NCBI RefSeq assembly: GCF_025195125.1 | Contig: NZ_JAMGSL010000007.1 | Coordinates: 310,001-374,000 of the forward strand | DNA: 64,000 bases | From: Streptomyces sp. Je 1-79 | GTDB taxonomy: Bacteria; Actinomycetota; Actinomycetes; Streptomycetales; Streptomycetaceae | Reading direction: 5' to 3' | Part shown: positions 35,030 to 44,753 of the stretch, piece after piece | Position numbering within the stretch: the first letter of the stretch is position 1 | How the letters are laid out: every line of letters starts with the position of its first letter | The notes under the pieces: generated by a model | What the model saw: the letters and a program-made list of their open reading frames with translations, nothing else | Told to the model about the DNA's origin: nothing | Database searches by the model: none | Position numbers and translations under genes: made by a program

Positions 35030-35186
35030 CTCGACGGCTCCTTCAGCCTCTCCCGTATCCGCTCGACCGAGCCGGACACAGCACTGACGGAGCGGGGCCG
35101 GGAAGTGTGACAGCGGCGCCCGGACTCTCTGCCGACAGCCGGTTGGATGTCCGGATCTCGGGCGCAGCGTGTGCAACGCGATCCAG

Positions 35187-35214
35187 TTGTTACGGCGCAG
35201 TACACATCTAGACT
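35187..35214 (+). promoter_or_regulatory. Predicted housekeeping-type promoter of drmD
   Basis: TTGTTA at 35187 and TAGACT at 35209 are 16 bases apart, close to the sigma-70/HrdB consensus. Transcription would start near 35221, a few bases before the candidate GTG/ATG starts. A defence operon with its own constitutive-type promoter fits. Confidence 0.6.
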
Positions 35215-35241
35215 TTTGTCACCGTGGGGAAGGGGATGTCC

Positions 35242-38200
35242 GTGACAGCTGGGGGGACTAGCGAGATGACGACACAGATCGCGTATCCGGGCACGTCGAG
35301 CACGCCGGTACCGGCCCCGGGACAGCGGGTCACCGTGCGCCACCGTCCCTGGGTGGTCACCGATGTCGTCCGCTCGACCGCCGCCAGCGACGATCCCGCG
35401 CGGGCAGCGGGCGCCGCAACCGCCCACCTGGTCAAGCTGTCCTCGCTGGAGAGTGACGGCCGCGACGAGGAACTGCGGGTCGTCTGGGAGCTGGAGCAGG
35501 CGACAGACGTCCACGACCAGTACGAACTGCCTTCCCCCGTCAACGGCTTCGACGAGCCGGGGCGGTTGGACGCCTTTCTGGACGCCGTGCGCTGGGGTGC
35601 GATCGCCTCCGCCGACAGGACCGCGCTGCAGGCCCCGTTCCGCTCCGGCGTGGAGATTCAGGACTACCAGCTGGACCCGGTGGTCCGCGCCCTCTCCATG
35701 CCCCGGACGAACCTGCTGATCGCCGACGACGTCGGTCTGGGAAAGACCGTCGAGGCCGGCCTGGTCATGCAGGAGCTGATGCTGCGGCATCGTGCCCGTT
35801 CCATGCTCATCGTGTGCCCCGCCGGGCTGACCCTCCAGTGGCGGGACGAGATGCGGGACAAGTTCGGCCTGGACTTCCGGATCGTCGACACGAAGATGAT
35901 GCGCGAACTGCGCCGGGCGGCCGGTCCGTACGCCAACCCGTGGACCCACTACCCCCGGCTGATCGTCTCCATCGACTGGCTGAAGCGAGAGCGCTCGCTG
36001 CGGATGCTGCGCGAGGTGCTGCCCCAGATCCCCGAGTACCCCCGCGCCTTCGACCTGCTGGTCGTCGACGAGGTGCACACGTGTGCCCCGTCGGGTACGG
36101 GCAAGTACGCCGTGGACTCACAGCGCACCCAGGCCGTGAAGCTCCTGGCGCCGCACTGCGAACACAGGCTGTTCCTCTCCGCGACCCCGCACAACGGCTT
36201 CTTGGAGTCCTTCACCGCGCTTCTCGAACTGCTCGACGACCATCGTTTCGCCCGGGGCGTCAAGCCGTCGGCCGAGCAGCTGAGCCGGGTGATGGTCCGC
36301 CGGATGAAGTCGGACCTGCCGCCCCTGTGGAACGGCAAGCCCCGCTTTCCGAAGCGCGTGCCGCACGCGCTGGAGATCGATCACAACGACGAGACCCGCG
36401 AGGCGTACGCGAAGCTGGCGGAGTACGCCCGTTCCCGCCGCGGCGACCACGGTGAAGGCAAGGCGGGCCGGGCGGCCGCCGACTTCGTGACGACGCTGCT
36501 GAAGAAGCGGTTCCTGTCCTCTCCGAAGGCGTTCGCGGAGACCGTCCACACCCACCTGGACACGATGAAGGCCCGTCAGGCGGGCCCCGTGGAGGAGCCG
36601 GCCCCCAGCATCCGAGTGCTGCGACCGCTGATCGAGGGCATGGAGGAGGCCGAGGAGGCGGACGAGCAGGAGCAGGCCGAGGCGGCGCAGCGCGCCCTCA
36701 CCGCCGCCCGGCACGCGATGCGCCCGCTCACGGACCGGGAGCACACGCTCCTCAAGGAGCTGAACGTCTGGGCGGCCGGGGCGGGGATGCGTCCTGACGC
36801 CAAGTTCGAGCGCTTCAGGAAGTGGCTGGACGACATCGTCTGCCAGGCCGGCCCGGAGGGAACCTGGGAGGACCAGCGGGTCATCGTCTTCACCGAGTAC
36901 CGCGACACCCAGCGCTGGTTGTACGGGCAGCTGCTCGCCGCCGGGTATCCGGCGGAGCGGATCGCGCAGCTGTACGGCGGCCAGGACCGCGACGAACGCG
37001 AACGGGTCAAGCAGGTCTTCCAGGAGAGCCCCGACCTGTCGCCGGTACGCATCCTTCTCGGCACCGACGCGGCCAGCGAGGGCATCAACCTCCAGGCGCA
37101 CTGTCACCGGGTGCTGCACTGGGAGATCCCCTGGAACCCGAACCGGCTGGAGCAGCGCAACGGCCGCGTGGACCGGCACGGGCAGAAGGCCGGCCAGGTG
37201 GACGTGTTCCACTTCGTGCCCCGGGGCTGGCAGGGTTTCGCCCCCGCCGACGATCATGTGACGGATTCCGGCTACGAGGACGGCGCTCTGGAGGACGAGC
37301 TGCACTTCCTGGCCGTGGCCGCCCGCAAGACCGAGCGCATCCGTGAGGACCTGGGCAGCGCGGGCGAGGTGATCGCCTCGCAGGTGGAGCAGAAGATGCT
37401 GGGGCGCCGCTCCAGCTGGACCACTGCCGACGCTGAGATCACCAAGCGGTCCGGGAAGGCCGTGCTGAAGGTCGAACGCGATCTGGCCCGGGACCTGGAG
37501 CGCCTGGTGGGTGCACTGGCCGACAGTCGTCAGGATCTTCACCTCACTCCAGCGACGGTCGAGCGGGTCGTCCGTACGGGGCTGCTGCTCGCCCACCAGA
37601 AGGACCTGGCAGAAGTCCCCGACCCCAAGGCCGGGCGCGCCCGCTGCTTCCGGATTCCGGAGCTTCCCGGCGCCTGGGCGCGGGCCAGGAACGACGGTCT
37701 GCGGCACCCGCTCACCGGCAAGGAGCGCCCGGTCGTCTTCGACGAGACCGAGGCCCGCGACCGCACGGACGTGGTGCACCTGCACCTGGGGCACCGACTG
37801 GTGCAGATGTGTCTGCGGTTGCTGCGGGCGGAACTGTGGTCGCCGGCGGCATCGGCCAAGCTGTCACGCGTGACGGCCCGGGTGGTACCGGACGGGCTGC
37901 TGCGGCAGCCCGCCCTGGTCGCGCACGGTCGGGTCGTCATCACCGGCCGCGGCGGCGCGCGCCTCCACGAGGAGGTGATCGCGGCCGGAGGGCTGATCGA
38001 CGGTGGCAAGCTCGCTTCGGCGAAGAAAGACGAGGTCGAGGCCTGGCTGGCGGCCGCGACCGAGGAGGAGCTGCCCGCAGACGGGGTACTGACCGAGCTC
38101 GCCAGTCTGTGGCCTCAGCTGGAGGAGCGGCTCGGTCGCGCCCTGAACACCCAGGCCAACCGTCGCTTCCGCTCCTTGGAGACCCTTCTCGCCAAGCGCT

Positions 38201-38544
38201 GCGAGGAGGAGGTCGAGGGCATGCGGGCGGTCCTGGAGGACCTGAGGCAGTCCATCCGGGATCGGCTTGACGATCAGGGACACTGGCAGCAGGAGTCCCT
38301 GTTCGACATCGACGACGAACGGCGCCAGCTGCGCGCCGACCGGGATGCGCTCCTGGAGCGCTGGGAGCGGCTGCCGCAGGTGATGGAGTCGGAGACGGCG
38401 GCGCTGCGCCTCCGCTGGGCCGACCCGACGCCCCGCTGGTTCCCTGTCGCCGTGACCTTCCTCGTCCCCCGTTCCCTCTCGCCCGTCTCCCTCTCGCCCG
38501 TCTCCGCCACCGCCGCCACCCCCGCCCGCCAGGAGAACCACTGA
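35242..38544 (+). CDS. drmD: DISARM DrmD, SNF2-like helicase
   Basis: About 1,100 residues. N-terminal SNF2 ATPase with Walker A LLIADDVGLGKTVEAGLVMQ, DEVH box (LLVVDEVHTCAPSG) and motif III SATPHNGF; the helicase C-terminal lobe has VIVFTEYRDTQRWLYGQL, GTDAASEGINLQAHCH and NRLEQRNGRVDRHGQ. A helical C-terminal part follows. DrmD is the class 1 DISARM component. Several starts are possible (GTG 35224, ATG 35236, GTG 35242, ATG 35266); GTG 35242 has the best-placed AAGGGG (6 bases). It ends with TGATG over the drmMI start. Confidence 0.9.
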   Translation: MTAGGTSEMTTQIAYPGTSSTPVPAPGQRVTVRHRPWVVTDVVRSTAASDDPARAAGAATAHLVKLSSLESDGRDEELRVVWELEQATDVHDQYELPSPVNGFDEPGRLDAFLDAVRWGAIASADRTALQAPFRSGVEIQDYQLDPVVRALSMPRTNLLIADDVGLGKTVEAGLVMQELMLRHRARSMLIVCPAGLTLQWRDEMRDKFGLDFRIVDTKMMRELRRAAGPYANPWTHYPRLIVSIDWLKRERSLRMLREVLPQIPEYPRAFDLLVVDEVHTCAPSGTGKYAVDSQRTQAVKLLAPHCEHRLFLSATPHNGFLESFTALLELLDDHRFARGVKPSAEQLSRVMVRRMKSDLPPLWNGKPRFPKRVPHALEIDHNDETREAYAKLAEYARSRRGDHGEGKAGRAAADFVTTLLKKRFLSSPKAFAETVHTHLDTMKARQAGPVEEPAPSIRVLRPLIEGMEEAEEADEQEQAEAAQRALTAARHAMRPLTDREHTLLKELNVWAAGAGMRPDAKFERFRKWLDDIVCQAGPEGTWEDQRVIVFTEYRDTQRWLYGQLLAAGYPAERIAQLYGGQDRDERERVKQVFQESPDLSPVRILLGTDAASEGINLQAHCHRVLHWEIPWNPNRLEQRNGRVDRHGQKAGQVDVFHFVPRGWQGFAPADDHVTDSGYEDGALEDELHFLAVAARKTERIREDLGSAGEVIASQVEQKMLGRRSSWTTADAEITKRSGKAVLKVERDLARDLERLVGALADSRQDLHLTPATVERVVRTGLLLAHQKDLAEVPDPKAGRARCFRIPELPGAWARARNDGLRHPLTGKERPVVFDETEARDRTDVVHLHLGHRLVQMCLRLLRAELWSPAASAKLSRVTARVVPDGLLRQPALVAHGRVVITGRGGARLHEEVIAAGGLIDGGKLASAKKDEVEAWLAAATEEELPADGVLTELASLWPQLEERLGRALNTQANRRFRSLETLLAKRCEEEVEGMRAVLEDLRQSIRDRLDDQGHWQQESLFDIDDERRQLRADRDALLERWERLPQVMESETAALRLRWADPTPRWFPVAVTFLVPRSLSPVSLSPVSATAATPARQENH

Positions 38545-41500
38545 TGCCGACCGCCGCCCCCACCGCACGGAAGAAGTTCCCGCCGAAGGGCTCGGTCCCC
38601 ACCCCCGCCGAGCAGCACGAGGACTGGCTGCGGCTGCTGCGTCCCGACGGGCCGTTCATCTCGCTGCCGGTGCTGGTTGGCGCCTTCCAGACAGGCCTCG
38701 ACACCGTTCCCGACGAGGTGCGGGCACAGCTGCGGCAGGCATGGGCGGAGGTCCAGGAGGACCCGGATCTGCTGCGGTCGTCCTGGGAGCGGTTCGTCCT
38801 GACCAAGCTGCTGGACTGGCGGGCGCCGGGCATGCGCGAGGGCTCTGCCATCCCCGAGTCACTGCACGCCGGCGGGAACACTCCCGACGCCGTCCTCCTC
38901 GGCCCCGGGCAGTCGGGCCTCGCTCCACGCGCGCTGTTCTTCCGTACGGACGGCTGGGGCGACCGCCTCAACCAGCCGCGCGGTGAGCAACCCGGTCTCG
39001 TCGAGCGCGCCGCCGAGCTGTGCCGGGCACGGCAGGTGCCACTGGCCCTGATCACCAACGGCCGCGAGTGGGCACTGGTCCACGCCCGCCCGAAGGAGGC
39101 GACGACCGTCGCCGTCTTCGACGCGGACCTGTGGTCCGAGGAGCCGATCCTGGCCCGCGCCTTCGCGAGCCTGCTCGCCGCCCGCCGCGTGATCCGCCCT
39201 CCGCTGGACGCCGACGGCAAGCCCTCCGACTCGACGGCGGGCCTCTTCGAACGCACCGCGAAGGCCCAGTCCGACGTCACCGACACCCTCGGCCGTCAGG
39301 TCCGCGAGGCGGTGTCCCTGCTGGTCGCCGAGCTGTCCCGCCTCGACCGGGAGACGAGCGGCAGGCTCCTCGACGGTGTACCCGCGAAGCACGTCTACGA
39401 GGGCGCGCTCACCGTCATGATGCGCCTGGTCTTCCTCCTGTACGCCGAGGAACAGCGCCTGCTGCCGGCCGGCGACGAGCTGTACGACGCCTCATACGCC
39501 GTCGGCCCGCTCCACGAGGAGCTGGCCACCGCGCAGAGCCTCCACGGCGACGAGCTCGGCGACCGCGTGGAGGCGACCTGGCCGCGTCTGCTCGCCGTGT
39601 TCGCCGCGATCCACGGCGGCTGCACGCACGACCGCCTGTGGATTCCCGCGTACGGCGGCTCCCTCTTCGACCCGGCGCGCTTCCCGTGGCTCGTCGGCGC
39701 CAAGGTCACCGACCGCGTCGTGTACGAGATCCTCGACGCCCTCCTCACCCTGCGCGCCCGCAAGGGCTTCAAGGGCAGGGAGCGCCTCTCCTACAAGGGT
39801 CTCGACGTCGAGCAGATCGGCCACGTCTACGAGGGCCTCCTTGAGTACGGCTGCCACTGGGCCGACGAGCCGTACGTGGGCGTCTCCTTCGGTCGGGACA
39901 AGAAGTACGAGGCGGTACTGCCGCTGGCCCGCCTGGAGGAGTGGGAGACGGCCGGGACCCTGGCGGAGGAAGTCGCGACGGCAGCGGGTACGAAGGCTGC
40001 GACGGTGTCCGCCTCACAGGCCAAGTCGGGCGTGGCGACGGTCGAGCTGGAGACGGCCTGCGGCAGCGACCTGGAGCTGGTGGAGCGGGCCGCCGTCTTC
40101 TCCGGCCTGTACGGGCTCGACCTGCGCGGCGAGCCGAAGGTGTGGCCGGCGGGCTCGGTCATCGTGGTCCGCTCCGGCAACCGCCGTGACACGGGCACGC
40201 ACTACACCCCGAAGGCGCTGGCGGAGGAGGTGGTCGAGCACACGCTTGCCCCGCTCTGTTACGCCCCCGGCCCCGCCGAGGGCGCTGAGAAGGGCGTCTG
40301 GGAGGCCAAGTCGGCCGACGAGCTGCTGAAGCTCCGCATCCTTGACCCGGCGATGGGCTCGGGCGCGTTCCTGGTCTCGGCGTGCCGGTACCTGTCGGAC
40401 CGGGTGGTCGAGGCGTGGCTCCGTAAGCCGGACCTCCCGCCGGAGATCGCCAAGGACGTCGACCGCGACGACCACGACCAACTGCACCAGATCGCCAGGC
40501 GGTTGGTCGCCGACCGCTGCCTGTACGGCGTCGACCGCGACCCCATGGCGGTGGAGCTGGCGAAGCTGTCGCTGTGGCTGGTGACGCTGGCGAAGGGGCG
40601 ACCGTTCTCGTTCCTGGACCATGCGCTGCGGTCGGGGGACTCGCTCGTCGGGGTCATCGACGTGCGGCAGGTGAAGATGTTCCACCTGGAGCTCAAGGGG
40701 CGGCAGCAGAGCGAGGACGTCGAGCGGGCGCTGGACGTCACGGAGACGCTCCTCTCGGAGGCGGCGGAGCTTCGGCGGAAGATCGAGGCCATGCCGGTGG
40801 ACGACATCCGGGTGGTGCGGGAGAAGGCCGAGCTGTTGGCGCAGGCCGAGACGCGGAGTGAGCGGCTGCGGCTGGCGGCGGACGCGGTGGTGGGCGCGGC
40901 GCTGGCGGCAGAGGGCATCTCCGACGAGGAGGCGTCCGACATCTCCGGCGAGGAGAACGTGGGCGGCGCGCGGGGCGCGGCGCGCTTCCGTGATGCGAAG
41001 GAGGACGCGAAGTCCCGGGCGTACCGGAACCGGCTGGACTCGGTGGCGGGACTGGTGGCGACTGCGCTGGAGGGCGGGGCGAACGCGAAGGCCGCCGAGG
41101 GGCAGGCAAGGGAGATCGTCGACGGGTGGCTGAAGGGGCCTCGGGCGGAGGCGGTGCGGCCGTTGCACTGGCCGCTGGAGTTTCCGGAGGTCATGGGGAT
41201 GGGGACGGCTGCCGGGTTCGACGCGGTGGTGGGGAACCCGCCGTTCGTGGGCGGGCGGATGCTCACGAGTGCCGTTGGCGCTGACTACCGTGAGTACCTC
41301 GTCAACCGTGTGGGCAAGGGCGTGCGCGGTGGAGCCGACCTTTGCGCATATTTCCTGCTGCGCAATCTCATCCTTGCTCCCGGTAAGCGAACGGGAATCA
41401 TCGCGACCAACTCCATCGCACAGAACCAGAATCGCGAAGTCAGCCTCGATCAAGCCACGGATGCGGGATGGTCGATCTATCGAGCAGTTAAATCGCGACC

Positions 41501-42734
41501 GTGGCCTGGAACAGCAGCCTTGGAAGTCTCGCTCGTCTGGCTGGGCCCCACCGCGGCAGACGAGACTCCATTCCTGGACGGTAGTCCGGTGCGGGAAATT
41601 TCCCCTGGACTGGATCCGGCATCAAGGGCGACTGGAAAGCCATACCCCTTGGCTTCGAACGAGGATCAGTCGTTTCAGGGCTCCATCGTCTTGGGGAAGG
41701 GTTTTATCTTGCCTCCTTCGACTGCCAACACTCTAATTTCTCAGGACCCACGCAATCGCGACGTGCTCTTCCCTTACATCAACGGCGAGGACCTAAGCTC
41801 CCGATTCGATCGTTCAGCCAGTCGCTGGGTAATCAACTTTCACGATTGGCCAGAAGAACGGGCACGCGAATACCCAGCAGTGTACGAGATCTTGGAGCGC
41901 GAGGTAAAGCCTGTACGGCAACGCCTTAAGCCCGATGGAACTTACACCCTCCGCAAACCACTCCCTCAACGATGGTGGCAATACGCGGACAAAAGGCCGA
42001 TGCTGACGCTGCTAATGTCGGGCCTAGGGAAGGTTAATGCAATCGCCCGTGTCAGCAAAGCGGTAATCCCAGTAAGACTGCCCACCGGCCAAGTAATGAG
42101 CGAACAGGTAGTCGTGTTCCCGACCGACTCGACGGCAGAACTGGGACTACTATCCAGCTCCATCCACCTGGCTTGGATCGTGAAGTGGGGTTCTACACAC
42201 GAAACTCGAGTCCGATATACGCCTGCAGACGTTTACGAGAATTTTCCGAAGCCGCTGGACGTCGACCCCATCGCGGCACCGGGGAAATACCTGGAAACCG
42301 TCCAACGTAAAGTTATGACTGATCGTGAAATCGGTGTAACTAAGCTGTACAATCTCGTTCACGAAGAATCAGAGTCTAGCCCTGACATCCAGGCGGTGCG
42401 CAGGGCTCACGTAACAATCGACCAGGCCGTCGCCGAGGCATACGGCTGGACCGATCTCGAGCTCAAGCACGGGTTCTACACGACCCCGCAGGGCGAGCGC
42501 TTCACCGTCGCTCCCGACGTCCAGATCGAAATTCTGGACCGCCTTCTGGAGCTGAATCACGCTCTCTACAAGGAGGAGGTGGAGAAGGGGATGCACACGC
42601 CGGAGGCCAAGCGGCGGCGGGCTGCCGCTCGTAAGGCCAAGGCACAGGCGCGGGCAGCAGCGCGCGATCCGAAGGGCGCCTCTGAGCACTTCGACGACGG
42701 GGGGCTGTTCCCTCCGTCGGACCGTCTGTTCTGA
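38544..42734 (+). CDS. drmMI: DISARM DrmMI, class I N6-adenine DNA methyltransferase
   Basis: 1,396 residues. SAM motif I LDPAMGSGAFLVSACRYL (about 598), a second methylase block (CLYGVDRDPMAVELAKLSLW) and the adenine-specific catalytic motif VVGNPPFVGGR (about 896). The N-terminal 300 residues resemble the non-catalytic lead of PglX/Eco57I-like methylases (LITNGREWALVH). The AT-richer segment after the NPPF motif covers the likely target-recognition region. It marks host DNA as self in DISARM. ATG overlaps the drmD stop (TGATG) with AGGAGAA ahead. Confidence 0.9.
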   Translation: MPTAAPTARKKFPPKGSVPTPAEQHEDWLRLLRPDGPFISLPVLVGAFQTGLDTVPDEVRAQLRQAWAEVQEDPDLLRSSWERFVLTKLLDWRAPGMREGSAIPESLHAGGNTPDAVLLGPGQSGLAPRALFFRTDGWGDRLNQPRGEQPGLVERAAELCRARQVPLALITNGREWALVHARPKEATTVAVFDADLWSEEPILARAFASLLAARRVIRPPLDADGKPSDSTAGLFERTAKAQSDVTDTLGRQVREAVSLLVAELSRLDRETSGRLLDGVPAKHVYEGALTVMMRLVFLLYAEEQRLLPAGDELYDASYAVGPLHEELATAQSLHGDELGDRVEATWPRLLAVFAAIHGGCTHDRLWIPAYGGSLFDPARFPWLVGAKVTDRVVYEILDALLTLRARKGFKGRERLSYKGLDVEQIGHVYEGLLEYGCHWADEPYVGVSFGRDKKYEAVLPLARLEEWETAGTLAEEVATAAGTKAATVSASQAKSGVATVELETACGSDLELVERAAVFSGLYGLDLRGEPKVWPAGSVIVVRSGNRRDTGTHYTPKALAEEVVEHTLAPLCYAPGPAEGAEKGVWEAKSADELLKLRILDPAMGSGAFLVSACRYLSDRVVEAWLRKPDLPPEIAKDVDRDDHDQLHQIARRLVADRCLYGVDRDPMAVELAKLSLWLVTLAKGRPFSFLDHALRSGDSLVGVIDVRQVKMFHLELKGRQQSEDVERALDVTETLLSEAAELRRKIEAMPVDDIRVVREKAELLAQAETRSERLRLAADAVVGAALAAEGISDEEASDISGEENVGGARGAARFRDAKEDAKSRAYRNRLDSVAGLVATALEGGANAKAAEGQAREIVDGWLKGPRAEAVRPLHWPLEFPEVMGMGTAAGFDAVVGNPPFVGGRMLTSAVGADYREYLVNRVGKGVRGGADLCAYFLLRNLILAPGKRTGIIATNSIAQNQNREVSLDQATDAGWSIYRAVKSRPWPGTAALEVSLVWLGPTAADETPFLDGSPVREISPGLDPASRATGKPYPLASNEDQSFQGSIVLGKGFILPPSTANTLISQDPRNRDVLFPYINGEDLSSRFDRSASRWVINFHDWPEERAREYPAVYEILEREVKPVRQRLKPDGTYTLRKPLPQRWWQYADKRPMLTLLMSGLGKVNAIARVSKAVIPVRLPTGQVMSEQVVVFPTDSTAELGLLSSSIHLAWIVKWGSTHETRVRYTPADVYENFPKPLDVDPIAAPGKYLETVQRKVMTDREIGVTKLYNLVHEESESSPDIQAVRRAHVTIDQAVAEAYGWTDLELKHGFYTTPQGERFTVAPDVQIEILDRLLELNHALYKEEVEKGMHTPEAKRRRAAARKAKAQARAAARDPKGASEHFDDGGLFPPSDRLF
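41265..42420 (+). other. Low-G+C segment inside drmMI (likely exchanged target-recognition region)
   Basis: Hand counts of 60-base blocks give 55% at 41881, 55% at 42001 and 40% at 42301, against 68% at 40321 in the same gene. Codon choice shifts at about 41265 and returns at about 42420 (residues about 907-1292). The reading frame stays intact throughout. This maps to the region behind the NPPF motif where related methylases recognise their target. Confidence 0.8.
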
Positions 42735-42793
42735 GCGGATGGACCGTGTACCCGCGTCGGGATACACCCGGCGCGCGGCACACGTAGTGGGGC

Positions 42794-43000
42794 TCAGTTG
42801 GACGCGTACGACACGAACCCCGCCCACACGCCCGGCGTCAGCGCGAGCTGCGGGCCGTCGACGCACTTGGAGTCGCGGACGTAGACCGTGCCGGGGGCAG
42901 CCGCGACCTCGACGCAGGAGTCGCCCTCGCTACTGCTGCTGTAGCTGCTCTTGAACCACGCCAGTTCGGAGGCGCCCCCGGCCGAGGTGTTGCGGATCAT
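42794..43000 (-). CDS. DUF397 protein (small partner of XRE regulators)
   Basis: 68 residues with the DUF397 pattern: LAWFKSSYSSSSEGDSCVEV, VYVRDSKCVDGPQL and VWAGFVSYAS. In Streptomyces, DUF397 proteins act with XRE/DUF5753 partners (BldB/AbaA-like sets). The start overlaps the stop of the XRE gene by ATGA. It converges with drmMI 59 bases away. Confidence 0.92.
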   Translation of the reverse strand: MIRNTSAGGASELAWFKSSYSSSSEGDSCVEVAAAPGTVYVRDSKCVDGPQLALTPGVWAGFVSYASN

Positions 43001-43872
43001 GTCTCTCCCAGCAGTTGCTCAATGAAGGCAGTCGACTCACGCGGAGTGAGCGCCTGAGCCCGGATGACGCCATACCGCAACTCCAGGATATGGAGCTGTT
43101 TCGGCTCGGTCACCGGCCGCCCGTTGGCCACAGCCGCAGAGCGCCCCACCGCCGATCCGTCATCGAACTTCAGCACCTCAATACCGCCCGCCAGCCCGGC
43201 GTGCTCCTCGCGGTTCACCGGCATCACCTGAAGCTCGACGCTGCGCAACTGCCCAACCTCCAACAGCCGCTCCAGCTGAGCTCGCAGCACCATCCGCCCA
43301 CCCAGCGGGCGACGCAGCGTCCACTCCTCTAGGACGAAGCTGAGCTCAGGGGCGGGATCCCGCTGAAAGATGCTCTGCCGAGCCACGCGACCCGCCGCCA
43401 TCCGCTCGACCTCGTCCTGCGTGTACGCCGGCCGCCGCATCAACAGCAGCCCGCGCGCATACTCCGGCGTCTGCAAGAGGCCGTGGATGTTGAGCGGGTC
43501 ATAGAGCTGGATCTCGACCGCTCGTTCCTCCATCTTCGCCAAGGCCCGCACCTTCCTCGGGTACCGGACCTTCGCCACGTCCTCCTTCATGGCCGAGAGC
43601 AGGCCACCCGCACCCAGCACCTCGTCCGCCTTGTCCAGGAACTCAGGTCGCGGGATCCGCTTCCCGCTCTCAATCTTGTAGATGAGGTCCTCGCCGTAGC
43701 CGGTGGACGTCCCCAGCTCGGCGGCACGTATCCCTACCGCTTCCCGTCGCAGCCTCAACTGACGCCCCACCGTGGCGACAACAGCCACACCCCAGTCGTC
43801 GTCCGGGTCGACCTCCCACCCCGGCTCGTCCGCTTCGGTCTTGAGCCGCTGCGCCCCACCGTCCACCGACAT
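42997..43872 (-). CDS. XRE-family regulator with DUF5753 domain
   Basis: 291 residues from the ATG at 43872 (GAGGGAAGGG upstream). HTH near residues 30-90: VGRQLRLRREAVGIRAAELG, DLIYKIESGKRIPRPEFL. Then a DUF5753 domain: IHGLLQTPEYARGLL, LSFVLEEWTLRRPLGG, LQVMPVNREEHAGL and FIEQLLGET at the end. It is coupled to DUF397 and divergent from the ATPase gene, the standard actinomycete three-gene regulatory set. Confidence 0.93.
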   Translation of the reverse strand: MSVDGGAQRLKTEADEPGWEVDPDDDWGVAVVATVGRQLRLRREAVGIRAAELGTSTGYGEDLIYKIESGKRIPRPEFLDKADEVLGAGGLLSAMKEDVAKVRYPRKVRALAKMEERAVEIQLYDPLNIHGLLQTPEYARGLLLMRRPAYTQDEVERMAAGRVARQSIFQRDPAPELSFVLEEWTLRRPLGGRMVLRAQLERLLEVGQLRSVELQVMPVNREEHAGLAGGIEVLKFDDGSAVGRSAAVANGRPVTEPKQLHILELRYGVIRAQALTPRESTAFIEQLLGET

Positions 43873-44026
43873 ACCGCACCCTTCCCTCGCCCCGTCGTGG
43901 CGCGATGCCCCTACCCCTGAGGAAGGTCCGGACAGCCCGGACACCAGTGGACAAGCCCCGGACAGTGACTCTACGTATCGCTCCAGTCGCTATGCACGGT
44001 ACCCACAGACGGCCACGCTCGGTGAC

Positions 44027-44458
44027 GTGAACGAGCAGAACATCACCCAAGTCCATGGACCCAAAAGCCACTTCAGCGCTCTCCTGTCCCCCACACCCCG
44101 AGGGGCCCGGCTTGCTCGGCTGCTCGCCGTCGAATGGATGCGGGATCACAGGGTGCCGTACGGCGTGACGGAGTCCGCGACCCAGGTCGTCGCCGAGCTC
44201 GCCACGAATGCCGCGACGCACGGCCGGGTCGCCGGCCGGAGCTTCCGACTCGCACTCCTCAACCACGAGGACGTCCTGCGTATCGAGGTGACGGACACCC
44301 GGGGCGAAGGCCTCCCGCGTATCCCGCCGGCGCACCCCGAAGGCGACTCCGGGCGCGGGCTGCTCCTCGTCGAGGCGCTGGCCGACCGATGGGGTGTCGA
44401 GCTCGGTCCCGTACCCCGGAAGACCGTATGGGCTGAACTCGACCTGTCACGCCCCTGA
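44027..44458 (+). CDS. ATP-binding protein, anti-sigma-factor-like (HATPase_c)
   Basis: 143 residues from a GTG at 44027; no convincing ribosome site, so the start is uncertain. RsbW-type ATPase: N-box ATQVVAELATNAATHGR, then LRIEVTDTRGEGLPR, and the G-box GRGLLLVEALADRWGVE. It lacks any membrane or receiver domain. Such single-domain ATPases often stand next to XRE-DUF397 pairs, as here. Confidence 0.88.
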   Translation: MNEQNITQVHGPKSHFSALLSPTPRGARLARLLAVEWMRDHRVPYGVTESATQVVAELATNAATHGRVAGRSFRLALLNHEDVLRIEVTDTRGEGLPRIPPAHPEGDSGRGLLLVEALADRWGVELGPVPRKTVWAELDLSRP

Positions 44459-44687
44459 CCTGCAAAGAAGGCTCAGTCACCGAACTCCGGGAAAGCGGAC
44501 TTCGGTGGGGCGGACGGTCTCCTCAAGGACGACCACAGAGAGAAAGAAACCGGACCAAGCCCCACCCCTCCTCCCTGCCCAGGCCGGACTCACTCGCTTG
44601 AGTGAAAAACACCAAATCGGCTGGCTTCGAGGCAGGTTGATTGATCTACGCTCAGCGCGACACACCACATCACCGCTGACATGCGTC

Positions 44688-44724
44688 GGCCCCCGCCGGG
44701 ACTGCGAATCCCGGTGCGGGGGCC
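44688..44724 (+). terminator. Hairpin 30 bases before the wHTH gene (attenuator-like)
   Basis: Arms GGCCCCCGC / GCGGGGGCC and CGGGA / TCCCG with loop CTGCGAA and a 2-base bulge. It lies in the leader of the gene at 44754, not behind a stop, so it may act as an attenuator or merely as a terminator for the ATPase transcript. The rest of the 295-base gap shows nothing clear. Confidence 0.55.
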
Positions 44725-44753
44725 TGACCACCGAGGAAGTAAGAGGCTTCCCG

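Noticed and set aside
35187..42734. BREX/Pgl system
   Set aside because: PglX-like methylase is present but no pglZ, brxC/pglY or pglW; the helicase pair, DUF1998 and PLD proteins identify DISARM.
38544..42734. Stand-alone type IIG restriction-modification enzyme
   Set aside because: No nuclease residues were recognised in the N-terminus, and it overlaps drmD; DrmMI fits better.
44688..44724. tRNA-like or riboswitch structure
   Set aside because: Only one hairpin with no conserved aptamer or tRNA arms.
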